Shown piece after piece: positions 1 to 8,107 of a stretch of DNA of 64,000 nucleotides. Positions within the stretch are counted from its first letter, which is position 1; the number at the start of each line of letters is the position of its first letter. The notes below the pieces were generated by a model. It saw only the letters and a list, made by a program, of their open reading frames with translations, was not told where the DNA came from and did not search any database. Origin of the DNA: Gemmobacter sp. 24YEA27 (GTDB lineage: Bacteria > Pseudomonadota > Alphaproteobacteria > Rhodobacterales > Rhodobacteraceae); the NCBI RefSeq assembly GCF_030052995.1, contig NZ_JASJPW010000001.1:1422501-1486500 (forward strand), given 5' to 3'. Position numbers and translations under genes: made by a program.

Positions 1-2
1 CG

Positions 3-542
3 AAGCCCGATGTGATCATCGAAACCGGTGTGGCGCGTGGCGGATCGGTGCTGTTCATGGCCTCGCTTCTGGAGGTGATGGGCAAGGGCAAGGTGATCGG
101 TGTCGATATCGACATCCGCGCCCATAACCGCGAGGCGATCGAAAGCCATCCGATGTCGAAACGGGTGGTGCTGATCGAAGGGGGCTCGGCGGATGAGGAT
201 ACGCTGGCAAAGGTGCGGGCCGAAATCCCGCCGGGGTCGCGAGTGATGGTGGTTCTCGACAGCGACCATTCGCGCGCGCATGTTCTGGCGGAATGCCGCG
301 CCTATGCCGATCTGGTGACCGAAGGCTGCTATCTTGTGGTCGCTGATACGGTGATCGGCTTTATGACGCCGGATCAGACGCCGGAGAAACGGTCGAAGAT
401 CTGGTATCCGGGTGATGAGCCGCTGAGCGGGATGCTGGATTTTCTGGCTGAGACCAGCGATTTCGAACCCGATCAGGTGATCAATGGCAAGCTGCAGATC
501 GCATCTTCGCCCGGCGGTTATCTGCGCCGCAAGAAGGCCTGA
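3..542 (+). CDS. CmcI/cephalosporin-hydroxylase-family methyltransferase-like protein (5' partial)
   Basis: The 3' part of a gene that begins before the window: codons at 3-14 read K-P-D-V and run straight into IIETGVARGGS, the glycine-rich SAM-binding loop of the CmcI family, so the GTG at 12 is not the real start. VIGVDID and VLDSDHS follow as expected for the fold and its metal/cofactor acidic residues. CmcI-family proteins are Mg-dependent, SAM-binding Rossmann proteins; in polysaccharide loci they are thought to methylate sugars, and that role is inferred here from the glycosyltransferases around it. About 180 residues are visible, including the C-terminus. The last 25 bases overlap the convergent acyltransferase gene. 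Confidence 0.8.
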   Translation, partial: KPDVIIETGVARGGSVLFMASLLEVMGKGKVIGVDIDIRAHNREAIESHPMSKRVVLIEGGSADEDTLAKVRAEIPPGSRVMVVLDSDHSRAHVLAECRAYADLVTEGCYLVVADTVIGFMTPDQTPEKRSKIWYPGDEPLSGMLDFLAETSDFEPDQVINGKLQIASSPGGYLRRKKA

Positions 543-1207
543 TCCAGCAATGCAAGATCGGTGACCGGCGGTTCCAGCCTGAGAAATCTGGCGGGATTGC
601 CGACCACCACCTCGTTTTCGCCTACATGCCGGCGAACCAGCGCGCCGGCGCCGATCTGGGCGCCACGTCCGATGGTGAGGTTCGGCAGAATGGTGGCATT
701 GGTGCCGATTGTTACGTGATCGCCAATGGTGACGCGCCCGGCAATGGCGGCTGCTCCCATGACATGGACGCCCTCACCGATCACACATTCATGGTCAATC
801 GTGGCGCCGGTATTGATCAGCGTGTAATCCCCAATCCGGCTGGCAAGCCCGATATAGGCCCGCGCCATCAGCTGTACACCTGCACCAAGAACCGCCTCAG
901 GATCCAGACCGGCCTGCGGCGAGATGATGGTAAGCGGGTTCAGCCCCCAGTCATCCCTGAGCCTGTGAGACAGGGCGGCCCTCTGTGCGCCATGCGCCCC
1001 GCCGATACAGACCACAAAGTCGCGCGCGCGGTCCAGCGCTGCGGCCAGCGCTCCGGATGTGTTGCAGAAACCAGCGCTGGTGGCGAAATCCGGCGCGCTC
1101 AGGGTCGCGTCGAACAGCATCCCGGGCGGTGTGCCGGCGCGCGTCAGCTCTGCCGCAATTATGCGCGCCTGCGATTTTGCCCCCCAGAGGAAAATTCCGC
1201 TGCTCAT
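518..1207 (-). CDS. NeuD/PglD-family sugar O- or N-acyltransferase
   Basis: A 229-residue protein with the two-part layout of the NeuD/PglD family. An N-terminal Rossmann-like PglD domain (FLWGAKSQARII near residue 6, VVCIGGAHG near 65) is followed from about residue 100 by hexapeptide repeats of a left-handed beta helix (IGDYTLINTGATIDHE, IGDHVTIGTNATI, IGRGAQIGAGA). The histidine in the ATIDHEC segment matches the catalytic histidine of PglD. Members use acetyl- or acyl-CoA to modify an amino or hydroxyl group of a surface-polysaccharide sugar; the exact substrate cannot be read from sequence. It faces the CmcI-like gene and overlaps its 3' end by 25 bp. Confidence 0.85.
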   Translation of the reverse strand: MSSGIFLWGAKSQARIIAAELTRAGTPPGMLFDATLSAPDFATSAGFCNTSGALAAALDRARDFVVCIGGAHGAQRAALSHRLRDDWGLNPLTIISPQAGLDPEAVLGAGVQLMARAYIGLASRIGDYTLINTGATIDHECVIGEGVHVMGAAAIAGRVTIGDHVTIGTNATILPNLTIGRGAQIGAGALVRRHVGENEVVVGNPARFLRLEPPVTDLALLDQAFLRRR

Positions 1208-1405
1208 CTCACGCCTGTCCTTTTTCAGCCCGTTCGTCAGGCAGGGGCCATATGCTGTCTTGGCTCATCCGGCGCTCGGCCCTGTTCCCGGAAAGACGCC
1301 GCTGAAACGCGTGAGACCTGCCGATCACTGCGATTTTAAGGGAGATCACGCGGCGAATACAATTGGGAAGGCTGGCCACACTCGCGCGACGATTGCGAGA
1401 AGCCC

Positions 1406-1525
1406 ATGACCTGTAAGATCCGCCTTATCATCCCGACCTACGAGCGCCTGGAATATCTGCCCTGCGCGCTGTCCTCGGCGGAGCTTACGGCACCTGGCAC
1501 CTGCATCACGGGCCTTTGCCTCTAA
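1406..1525 (+). pseudogene. N-terminal relic of a family 2 glycosyltransferase (39 codons)
   Basis: An ATG at 1406 opens a 39-codon reading frame whose first 25 residues (MTCKIRLIIPTYERLEYLPC then ALSSA) are a typical GT2 N-terminus: beta-strand, PTYxR nucleotide-binding turn and the start of the first helix. After that the match stops, the frame reads unrelated residues and ends at TAA 1523-1525. None of the three forward frames downstream continues the family, because the space is taken by the 3' end of an opposite-strand glycosyltransferase. This looks like a gene broken by rearrangement in the island, not a simple frameshift. It could be expressed as a meaningless short peptide. Confidence 0.6.
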
Positions 1526-1557
1526 AGGACGAGCCATGTGTTGCGACCCTATGCGTT

Positions 1558-2448
1558 TCAGGTAGCCTGCTTTTCAATTCCCAGAATAGTCCGCAGTTTT
1601 GCTTTCGCAACGCGCCGCCAAGGGTAACAGCGCTTGTAAGTATACTTCTGCAGAACCTTGTCGATTGCACGCTTGTCGGGCGCGGCCATATCGGTTTCGG
1701 TCAGCAGGTCCCTGGCGCAGGCGAGGAAGCGCGTATTGCGGTCCTTCATGACCGACCAGGGCGGCCGGCGCGACGAGCCGTAATGGCTGGGTCCGGGCAA
1801 AACGCCCTGCAGGAACTCGATTTCCGGATCGGAGGTGCCTGCTACGCCATCCGCAAGTATTGCGTGCAACAAAATCAGATGATCACTGGCCCAGAGATCG
1901 TCATATTGCGAAAGGACGCGCTCGAATGCCTCTGTGAGCGCTGCTTTTCGCCACAACCCGTAGAACCAGGCGGGGTAGCAGGCAAACATTCTGTGAATGA
2001 TGCGCTGCGCGGCCTGCCCTGTCTCTGTCGCCGGGTCGCTGATCCAGGGCACTTCGCGCATGCCGATCTCGGGTCCGAAGTCCTGTCTGACATTGCCGAC
2101 AGCCAGGCGCATGTCTGAATTCGTCTTAAGCAGGTCCGAGAGTTTGCTGAAATAGCCTGGAGAGCTCAGGTCATCATACGCCCGGAAGGCAAAGAACTCG
2201 CAGTCAGCAGCATCCCGAACCGAGCGAAAATTGTCGTTTGCCGAGGATGTTGTCGCGTGGCGCACATGCCTGAAACGTCGATCCCTGTCGGCAAATTCCG
2301 CGCAGATCTCGCTTGTGCCATCCGTGGACGCGTTGTCTGAGAGGATGATCTCAACGTCCTCAAGCTGATGTGCCGTGAGGTTCTCCAGGCACCTGCGGAT
2401 AAGAGAAACTCCGTTGAAGACAGGCACTCCGACAATGGTTCTTGGCAT
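1558..2448 (-). CDS. Family 2 (GT-A) glycosyltransferase
   Basis: A 296-residue GT2 protein. VGVPVFNG near residue 7 is the opening nucleotide-binding turn, IILSDNASTDGT near 34 is the canonical SDNxSxDGT motif, and AYDD near 95 stands where the metal-binding DxD lies. It transfers a sugar from a nucleotide donor to a growing surface glycan at the cytoplasmic face of the membrane; donor and acceptor are unknown. No membrane segments are visible. The gene and its 5' flank (to about 2578) look less GC-rich than the neighbours, which fits recent acquisition of a single glycosyltransferase module. The broken GT2 relic lies just past its 3' end. Confidence 0.85.
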   Translation of the reverse strand: MPRTIVGVPVFNGVSLIRRCLENLTAHQLEDVEIILSDNASTDGTSEICAEFADRDRRFRHVRHATTSSANDNFRSVRDAADCEFFAFRAYDDLSSPGYFSKLSDLLKTNSDMRLAVGNVRQDFGPEIGMREVPWISDPATETGQAAQRIIHRMFACYPAWFYGLWRKAALTEAFERVLSQYDDLWASDHLILLHAILADGVAGTSDPEIEFLQGVLPGPSHYGSSRRPPWSVMKDRNTRFLACARDLLTETDMAAPDKRAIDKVLQKYTYKRCYPWRRVAKAKLRTILGIEKQAT

Positions 2449-2578
2449 GCATATCTCCCGACAGTTACCTCAGAGCAGCGATACCTCAGGATTACTGCAC
2501 GGTAAATACGGGCGCGGGCGACGGCTATTTGAATGCGTCTGTCGCATCAGGCCACAAGACGAAGCTGTCGCGGAAAAC

Positions 2579-3502
2579 TCAGCGCCGCGCTTTTAATGAT
2601 ATGAGCTTGACCGCGCCATAAAGCCGGAATGCGGGCCGAATCAGCCGGGGGCGCACCATTGCCGTGAAAGCCCTGAGCCGCGCGCGCGCGCCCAGTTTTG
2701 CCGCCCGGCGCAGATAACGTGCGCCAAGGAACCAGCGTGCCTCGGACCATGCGGGAAAGCTTGCCTCATGCCGGGTCCAGGTCCGCAGGTAGCAGTCCAG
2801 CACCAGATCCGGATCCGAGCCTTGCGTCAGCTGCGCGCCGGGCGCGTCGGCGGCGCTGTGCAGGTGATAGATCCGCATGCCGGGCCGCGCCTCATACCAG
2901 GGCAGGCTGCCGCTGGCGATGAGCGCGCAGCACAGGCTGGTATCCTCGTCGATCTTCTGATCTGGATCGAGGCCGCCCAGGGCGAGAAACCGCGCGCGGC
3001 GGATCCAGAAACCGGTGCCAAGCCCGGCGATCTTGTGGCGCAGCGCGGCTTTTTGCGGCACCTGACCCGGGGCGAGGCGGCGGGTGACCGTTTCTTCCTG
3101 CCCTGAGGCATCGCGCCTGAGAACCGCACTGAAGCCGTAATCCACGGGTTCGCCTGTGGCGATTTCCAGGACGCGGGCCGCGTAACCGGGCAAGAGTTCA
3201 TCATCATCGTCGAGGAAGAGGATGATCCCGCCCAAGGCCTCCGCCACGCCGAAATTCCGCGCCCCTGCCGCGCCGCGCAAACCGCTGTTGCACAAGACCC
3301 GGAGCCGCGTGTCCCATCCGGCCAGAACCTCGCTGGCCGGCACAGTGGAGGCATCATCGATCACCAGAACCTCCGCCCCCGCCGGCAGATCGGCCAGCGC
3401 CGAAGCGACCGCGCGTTTCAGCAGATCCGGGCGGTTATGCGTCGGGATCAGCACCGTCAGCGCAAGCCCCTCAGTTTTTACCGCATCCCGCCCCTCTGTC
3501 AC
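2579..3502 (-). CDS. Family 2 glycosyltransferase
   Basis: A GT2 domain starts at LTVLIPTHNRPDLLKRA; VLVIDDAST and ILFLDDDDELLPGY give the nucleotide-binding and DxD motifs. The frame is open upstream to 3715, but that would overlap the divergent gene at 3654 and add about 70 low-complexity residues unlike the family. I therefore place the start at the GTG at 3502 (VTEGRDAV), which has a GGGGGA ribosome-binding sequence a few bases before it and gives 307 residues. The C-terminal third contains WF and RYL segments common in polysaccharide GT2 enzymes. The sugar transferred is unknown. Confidence 0.8.
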   Translation of the reverse strand: MTEGRDAVKTEGLALTVLIPTHNRPDLLKRAVASALADLPAGAEVLVIDDASTVPASEVLAGWDTRLRVLCNSGLRGAAGARNFGVAEALGGIILFLDDDDELLPGYAARVLEIATGEPVDYGFSAVLRRDASGQEETVTRRLAPGQVPQKAALRHKIAGLGTGFWIRRARFLALGGLDPDQKIDEDTSLCCALIASGSLPWYEARPGMRIYHLHSAADAPGAQLTQGSDPDLVLDCYLRTWTRHEASFPAWSEARWFLGARYLRRAAKLGARARLRAFTAMVRPRLIRPAFRLYGAVKLISLKARR

Positions 3503-3653
3503 TGCCAGGTCCCCCGTTTCCTGCGCTCTGACTAGCGCATTGCGCGGCGAATGGCGAGGCTGCGACGGGGCTGTGCCGCCCGCACTGGCAGCCCGGGCCG
3601 AATGGTGACAGAATGGACCCTTGTGATCCAATTCACGTAAATCCGAGGCAAGT

Positions 3654-4457
3654 ATGGCTCCCCATTCGAAAAGCGGCTCTGGCGAGCGCGTTGTGCTGAG
3701 CATGAAATGGGGCAAGCTCTATCCGGCCAGCTATGTGAACGTGCTTTATAATGCCTGCCGCCGGAACATCACCGGGGATTTCCGTTTTGTCTGCCTGACG
3801 GATGACGCGACCGGGCTTGGCCCCGATATCGAGGCCTATCCGATCCCCGATCTTGGCCTGACACAGGGCATGTGGAAAAGCGGCGCCTGGGCCAAACTCG
3901 GGGTGTTTGAGCATGATCTTTACGGGCTGAAGGGCCGCGCGCTTTTCATCGACCTTGATATGGTGATCTGCGGCGCGCTGGACCCGTTTTTCGACCATCC
4001 GGCGCCGGTCCTAACCACGGATATGGGCGAGGGCTGGGGGCGGCCGTCGCGGGCCAATGCGCCCCGGGAGGCCGGGACCTGCATTTTCGCCTTTACGCTC
4101 GGCGCCGAAGGCCAGATTGTCGACCGCTTTACCGCAGACCGCGAAAAGGCGGTGCGCGACCATGTGATCGAGCAAAACTGGGTCGGGGCCGAAGCCAGCG
4201 CAATGGAGTATTGGCCCGATGGCTGGGTGATCAGCTTCAAGCGGCATTTGCGCCGACCAGTTGGCCTGGATCTGATCCTGCCCCCGAAAGCACCACCGGC
4301 CTCTGCCAAGGTGCTCGCCTTTCACGGCACGCCGCGCCCGATTGACCTTCTGCGCCCGGGCAACCGGTTCTGGGACAGGTTTCCGCATATGGGCCATGGC
4401 CAGGTGCGCTGGATGGCGGATTACTGGGTGGAAAACGGCGGCGATCTGCCGCGCTGA
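3654..4457 (+). CDS. Putative glycosyltransferase with DLDM metal motif
   Basis: A 267-residue protein resembling nucleotide-diphospho-sugar transferases of the GT8-like fold. Near residue 16 is MKWGKLYPASYVN, and ALFIDLDMV near 97 supplies the DxD metal/nucleotide site. A W-x-G-A-K-L segment at about 77-83 and the HGTPRP and W-x-D-R-F segments near the C-terminus resemble small bacterial glycosyltransferases found in capsule loci. ATG 3654 has a GAGG sequence just upstream; ATG 3702 is a possible later start. It diverges from the GT2 gene across a 150-bp gap that should hold both promoters. Its 3' end lies three bases from that of the convergent GT25 gene. Precise family and substrate are uncertain. 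Confidence 0.7.
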   Translation: MAPHSKSGSGERVVLSMKWGKLYPASYVNVLYNACRRNITGDFRFVCLTDDATGLGPDIEAYPIPDLGLTQGMWKSGAWAKLGVFEHDLYGLKGRALFIDLDMVICGALDPFFDHPAPVLTTDMGEGWGRPSRANAPREAGTCIFAFTLGAEGQIVDRFTADREKAVRDHVIEQNWVGAEASAMEYWPDGWVISFKRHLRRPVGLDLILPPKAPPASAKVLAFHGTPRPIDLLRPGNRFWDRFPHMGHGQVRWMADYWVENGGDLPR

Positions 4458-4460
4458 TCC

Positions 4461-5255
4461 TCAGCCCTTAGGGGCGGGAAAGCGCCCTTTGCGGGTCAGA
4501 TAGACCAGCTTTCCGATCATATTGCGAAAACGCAGCCCATATAGCGGCAGCCGCCGATACCAGGTAAATTTTCGTACATCGCTGTGCGACTGGCCGGTGA
4601 TGGTGCTGGAATTGCCGTCATCGACATGGCTGGGAAAGGGTTCCAGGCCGTAATGGCGGAAGTCATGGATATGGACGCGGTCAAGTTCATGATCGATGGG
4701 CCGGGTGATCGGCAGCGTCGCGGGCAACAGCCGCGCCACCAGATCGCGGCGGATCAGATAGGCGCCAAGCCCCGTCGCGGGGCCGAGATAGGCGTTCAGA
4801 TCCCAGATGCCGAGCTTTTTCTGCCGCAAAGGCTGTTTGGCGCGGATCTTGTTGAGCTTCAGGAAATCCCAGTCGGCCCTGGCGGCCAGCGCCGTTTGCA
4901 GCGCGGTCATGAATTCGGGATGGAAGACGACATCATCCTCCATCACCAGCGCCACATCCTTGCCGGAGTCGAGAAACGCCTGCCAGACCGCGATATGCGA
5001 ATGGTAGCAGCCAATCTCGCCCGGAAGCACCTCGCGGCCCACATTGCGGCGAAAGGCGGCAAGGTCGACATTCTGCACCAGCCGGTTCCATTCCACGCGG
5101 CCATCGGTGGCCTCGTGCAGGCTATAGGGCAGGTTCAGTGCCGAAAGCTGTGCTTCCATAGCGGCGCGCCGCTGTGCTGATCGCGGCAGGTTGATCAGCC
5201 AGGCGCCGAAATCCGGCAGAGCTTGCGGGTCGGGCAGCGCTTGCGGGTCTGGCAT
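4461..5255 (-). CDS. Family 25 glycosyltransferase (LPS biosynthesis)
   Basis: A GT25/LgtF-type protein. AWLINLPRSAQRRAAM is the characteristic family 25 opening, EIGCYHSH the conserved middle motif, and VMEDDVV the acidic nucleotide/metal site. Such enzymes add galactose or related sugars to lipooligosaccharide or O-antigen. I chose ATG 5255 because AGGAG lies five bases upstream; a GTG at 5261 is also open. The first residues contain a short tandem duplication (DPQALP twice) encoded by a direct DNA repeat. It is the last gene of the rfbF-rfbG-methyltransferase-epimerase operon, separated from the epimerase by a TGACC repeat. Confidence 0.85.
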   Translation of the reverse strand: MPDPQALPDPQALPDFGAWLINLPRSAQRRAAMEAQLSALNLPYSLHEATDGRVEWNRLVQNVDLAAFRRNVGREVLPGEIGCYHSHIAVWQAFLDSGKDVALVMEDDVVFHPEFMTALQTALAARADWDFLKLNKIRAKQPLRQKKLGIWDLNAYLGPATGLGAYLIRRDLVARLLPATLPITRPIDHELDRVHIHDFRHYGLEPFPSHVDDGNSSTITGQSHSDVRKFTWYRRLPLYGLRFRNMIGKLVYLTRKGRFPAPKG

Positions 5256-5265
5256 GTTCACTCCT

Positions 5266-5285
5266 GGTCAGGTCAGGTCAGGTCA
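5266..5285. repeat. Four tandem copies of a 5-bp unit (GGTCA / TGACC)
   Basis: Four perfect copies of GGTCA on the plus strand. Read on the coding (minus) strand they are TGACC units, and the stop codon of the epimerase gene (5278-5280) is the TGA that opens the second unit. The unit closest to the glycosyltransferase runs directly into its AGGAG ribosome-binding sequence. Loss or gain of a unit would mostly change the spacing between stop and start, hence translational coupling; a drop to one unit would remove that stop codon. Confidence 0.85.
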
Positions 5286-5811
5286 GGCTGGCGAAGGGCG
5301 GCAGGGCGGCGTCGGCGTCAGAGATCACCGCAGGCCGCGCGGGCCAGGTGATGGCGAGATCGGGGTCATCCCAGGCGATGCCGCGCCCATGGCCGGGGAT
5401 ATAGGCGGGCGCCATCATATATTGAACCACTGCGCCGGGCGTCAGGCTGAGAAAGCCATGCGCAAAGCCTTTGGGGATATAGATGCCGTTCATCCGCGCC
5501 GCATCCAGTTCAACCGCATACCATGCGCCGCGCGTCGGGCCGGGGCGCAGATCGACCGCCACATCCCAGACCCGGCCCGCGACACAGCGGACCAGCTTCT
5601 CCTCGGCAAACTCACCGGCCTGGTAATGCAGTCCCCGCAAGGTATGGACCGCCGTATTGGTCGAAAGATTGACCTGCACCGGCTGAAAATCCACCCCGGC
5701 CGCCAGAAAGCTGTCACGGCAAAAGACCCGCGCGAACTGCCCGCGCGTATCCTGATGCGGATGAGCTTCGACCTGGATCAGGCCGGGAAAGGGTGTCGGG
5801 ATCAGTCTCAT
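5278..5811 (-). CDS. rfbC: RmlC-type dTDP-4-dehydrorhamnose 3,5-epimerase-like protein
   Basis: A 177-residue cupin of the RmlC/RfbC family: DTRGQFARVF, STNTAVHTLRGLHYQ with the catalytic histidine of the RGLHYQ motif, and YIPKGFAHGF. Length is as usual. The classical enzyme epimerises C3 and C5 of dTDP-4-keto-6-deoxyglucose. Here it sits behind CDP-glucose genes and a C-methyltransferase, so I infer that it acts on a CDP-4-keto-6-deoxy sugar, probably after methylation. Its start overlaps the methyltransferase stop by 4 bp, suggesting translational coupling. The symbol reflects the family, not a proven rhamnose role. Confidence 0.85.
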   Translation of the reverse strand: MRLIPTPFPGLIQVEAHPHQDTRGQFARVFCRDSFLAAGVDFQPVQVNLSTNTAVHTLRGLHYQAGEFAEEKLVRCVAGRVWDVAVDLRPGPTRGAWYAVELDAARMNGIYIPKGFAHGFLSLTPGAVVQYMMAPAYIPGHGRGIAWDDPDLAITWPARPAVISDADAALPPFASLT

Positions 5812-7040
5812 CCGATCTGAAGCGCCGGGATCGCGGTGACGAATTCGCCACCCCAGGTGCGGATCTGCGCCTGTTGGTAGCGGACCTCGGCTGCGATGTT
5901 CCAGGGCAGGATCACCAGGTAATCCGGGCGGCGGGCGGCGATTTCCTCGGGCGCGAAGACCGGGATATGGCTGCCCGGCAACAGGGTCGCCTGTTTCTCG
6001 GGGTTGCGGTCGACGACGAAGGCGATGTCATCCGCGCCGATGCCGGCCACGTTGAGGAAGGTGTTGCCCTTGGCCGCCGCACCATAGCCCGCGATGGTCT
6101 TGCCGTCTTCACGCGCACGCGCCACGAAGGCGCGGAAGGCGCTTGTGATTGCCGCGACCTTGCCGGCGAGATCGCCATATCCGGCAGCCTGATCCAGCTT
6201 CAGGCGCGTCTCTTCCGCCGCGACCTCTGCGAGGCCCGGCCCCGGCTGATGCGCGCCCTTATGGCCGACAAAGACCCGCAGCGAGCCGCCATGGGTTGGC
6301 AGGCGTTCGACATCGAAGACCTCCAGCCCGGCCTCATCCATCAGGCGGCGCACGAAGGTCAGCGACAGGTAGGAATAGTGTTCGTGATAGATCGTATCGA
6401 ACTGTACCTGTTCGATCAGCCGCGCCAGATGCGGAAATTCAAAGGTCGCAACGCCTTCGGGGTTCAGCAGCACCCGGAATCCGGCAGCGAAATCGCGGAT
6501 ATCGGGGACATGGGCCAGCACGTTATTCGCGGCCATCAGGTCGGCGCCATGGCCCTCTTCACGCAGCTGCCGCGCGGTCGCTTCGCCGAAGAACGCGACC
6601 CGCGTGGGCACGCCCTTTGCCTCGGCAAGGCTTGCGGCATGGCCGGCGGGTTCGACCCCATGCACCGGGACACCATCCGCCACGAAATGCTGCAGCAGAT
6701 AGCCGTCATTCGACGCGATCTCGACTACCTTCGACTGCGGGCCAAGCCCAAACCGCGCCGTCATGGCGGTCGCATAGCGGCGGGCATGTTCGACCCAGCC
6801 CTGGGAAAAGGACGAGAGATAGGCATAGCCGTGCGAGAAGATTGCGTCCGCAGGCACGGTCTCGGTCGTCTGGGCAAGCCAGCAGCTGTTGCAGACCATG
6901 ACATGGAGGGGAAAGCGCCGCTCGGCGGCCTGGGCGCCCGCATCCCCTGCGGGTAGGTAGCTGTTTGCAAGCGGGGTCTCGCCCAGATCGACGAGCGTCT
7001 GGGTCAGGGCTGCGTTGCAAAAGCGGCAGGAACGGGTCAC
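5808..7040 (-). CDS. NDP-4-keto-6-deoxyhexose C-methyltransferase
   Basis: A 410-residue class I SAM methyltransferase with the three-part architecture of sugar C-methyltransferases. The N-terminal zinc domain shows CRFC near residue 5 and CNSC near 50. A central SAM-binding domain has VVEIASNDGYLLQ near 105, and a C-terminal domain carries YGAAAKGNTFLN near 310. Related enzymes (TylC3/NovU type) methylate C3 or C5 of 4-keto sugars and need the adjacent keto group, which rfbG would supply. The preserved YHEHYSYL motif contains the catalytic Tyr/His pair reported for this family. It overlaps rfbG and the epimerase by 4 bp each. Confidence 0.85.
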   Translation of the reverse strand: MTRSCRFCNAALTQTLVDLGETPLANSYLPAGDAGAQAAERRFPLHVMVCNSCWLAQTTETVPADAIFSHGYAYLSSFSQGWVEHARRYATAMTARFGLGPQSKVVEIASNDGYLLQHFVADGVPVHGVEPAGHAASLAEAKGVPTRVAFFGEATARQLREEGHGADLMAANNVLAHVPDIRDFAAGFRVLLNPEGVATFEFPHLARLIEQVQFDTIYHEHYSYLSLTFVRRLMDEAGLEVFDVERLPTHGGSLRVFVGHKGAHQPGPGLAEVAAEETRLKLDQAAGYGDLAGKVAAITSAFRAFVARAREDGKTIAGYGAAAKGNTFLNVAGIGADDIAFVVDRNPEKQATLLPGSHIPVFAPEEIAARRPDYLVILPWNIAAEVRYQQAQIRTWGGEFVTAIPALQIG

Positions 7041-8107
7041 GGGCGGATATCCTCGTAAAGGGCAATCTGGTGGTCGGTGAGCGCGGTCACATCCTGCCCC
7101 TCCGCCCAGGCGGCATACCAGTCAGCGGTGAGGCCGATGGTCCGGGCGGCGTCAAGGCGCGGCGTCCAGCCAAGCACCTTCTGCGCCAGCGCGGAGTTGA
7201 TACCAAGGAGCGCCATTTCATGCGGGCCGGTTTGACTGTCCTGCGCAAAAGCGGTGGGTCGTCCCATGGCCGAGAGCAGGCGGTTCGTCAGGACGCCGAC
7301 CGCGACCGGCTCTGCCCCCTCGGCAGGGCCAAAATTCAGCGCATCGGGCAGGGGCGCGTCACCTGTCATCGCCTCAAGCAGGGTGAGATAGCCGTCAAGA
7401 CATTCCAGCACATGCTGCCAGGGCCGGGTCGAGGTGGGGTTGCGCAGCACCGGCACCTCATCTGCGGCCAGCGCACGGATGATATCGGGGATCAGCCGGT
7501 CCTCCGACCAGTCGCCGCCGCCGATCACATTGCCGCCCCGCGCGGTCATCAGCCGGGGGCCGGCCTCGGTGCAGAAAGACTGCCGCCACGAGGCCACAGC
7601 GATCTCGGTCGCGGCTTTCGAGGCCGAGTAGGGGTCATGCCCGCCCAGCCGGTCGCCTTCCTCATAGGCACGGCCGGAGCCGTCATTCTCATAGACCTTG
7701 TCCGAGGTGATCACGAGCACCGCGCGCGGGCGTGCCAGCCGCTGCAGCGCGTCGAGGAGATGCAGCGTGCCCATCACATTGGTGGCAAAGGTCGCGACCG
7801 GTTCTGCGTAAGACCGCCGCACCAGCGGCTGTGCGGCCATATGCAGCACCAGATCGGGCTGCGCCTGTGCCACGGCCGCGTCAACCGCCGCCGCATCGCG
7901 CAGATCGACCAGATGCGAGGCCGCGAGATGATCCTCGCCCAGAAGCGTCGAGAGGTTCGGCCCGGGCTCCGGGGCCAAAGCGAGGCCGGTCACGGCCGCA
8001 CCGCGCCGGGCCAGCCAGCGGCCCGCCCAGGCGCCCTTGAACCCGGTATGGCCGGTCAGGAGAACGCGCTTCCCGGCCCAGAAGTCGCTCGCGGAACCAG
8101 AGGTCAC
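7037..8107 (-). CDS. rfbG: CDP-glucose 4,6-dehydratase
   Basis: A 356-residue extended SDR. LLTGHTGFKGAW is the NAD-binding glycine motif, HMAAQPLVRRSY and SDKVYEND are characteristic of RfbG, and YSASKAA is the catalytic YxxxK. It converts CDP-glucose to CDP-4-keto-6-deoxyglucose, the branch point to CDP-linked 6-deoxy and dideoxy sugars. None of the ascorbate-family genes E1/E3 (ddhC/ddhD) for 3,6-dideoxyhexoses is nearby, so the 4-keto product is more likely handed to the adjacent C-methyltransferase. It overlaps rfbF by 4 bp (ATGA). Confidence 0.92.
   Translation of the reverse strand: MTSGSASDFWAGKRVLLTGHTGFKGAWAGRWLARRGAAVTGLALAPEPGPNLSTLLGEDHLAASHLVDLRDAAAVDAAVAQAQPDLVLHMAAQPLVRRSYAEPVATFATNVMGTLHLLDALQRLARPRAVLVITSDKVYENDGSGRAYEEGDRLGGHDPYSASKAATEIAVASWRQSFCTEAGPRLMTARGGNVIGGGDWSEDRLIPDIIRALAADEVPVLRNPTSTRPWQHVLECLDGYLTLLEAMTGDAPLPDALNFGPAEGAEPVAVGVLTNRLLSAMGRPTAFAQDSQTGPHEMALLGINSALAQKVLGWTPRLDAARTIGLTADWYAAWAEGQDVTALTDHQIALYEDIRP

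Noticed and set aside
626..1339. Long plus-strand open frame across the NeuD-like gene
   Set aside because: It is antisense to a clear hexapeptide acyltransferase; the translation is low-complexity and matches nothing. The same holds for other large antisense frames, for example those at 6965-8401, 12528-14381, 41462-43018, 52125-53849 and 56636-58192, which mirror real genes in GC-rich DNA.
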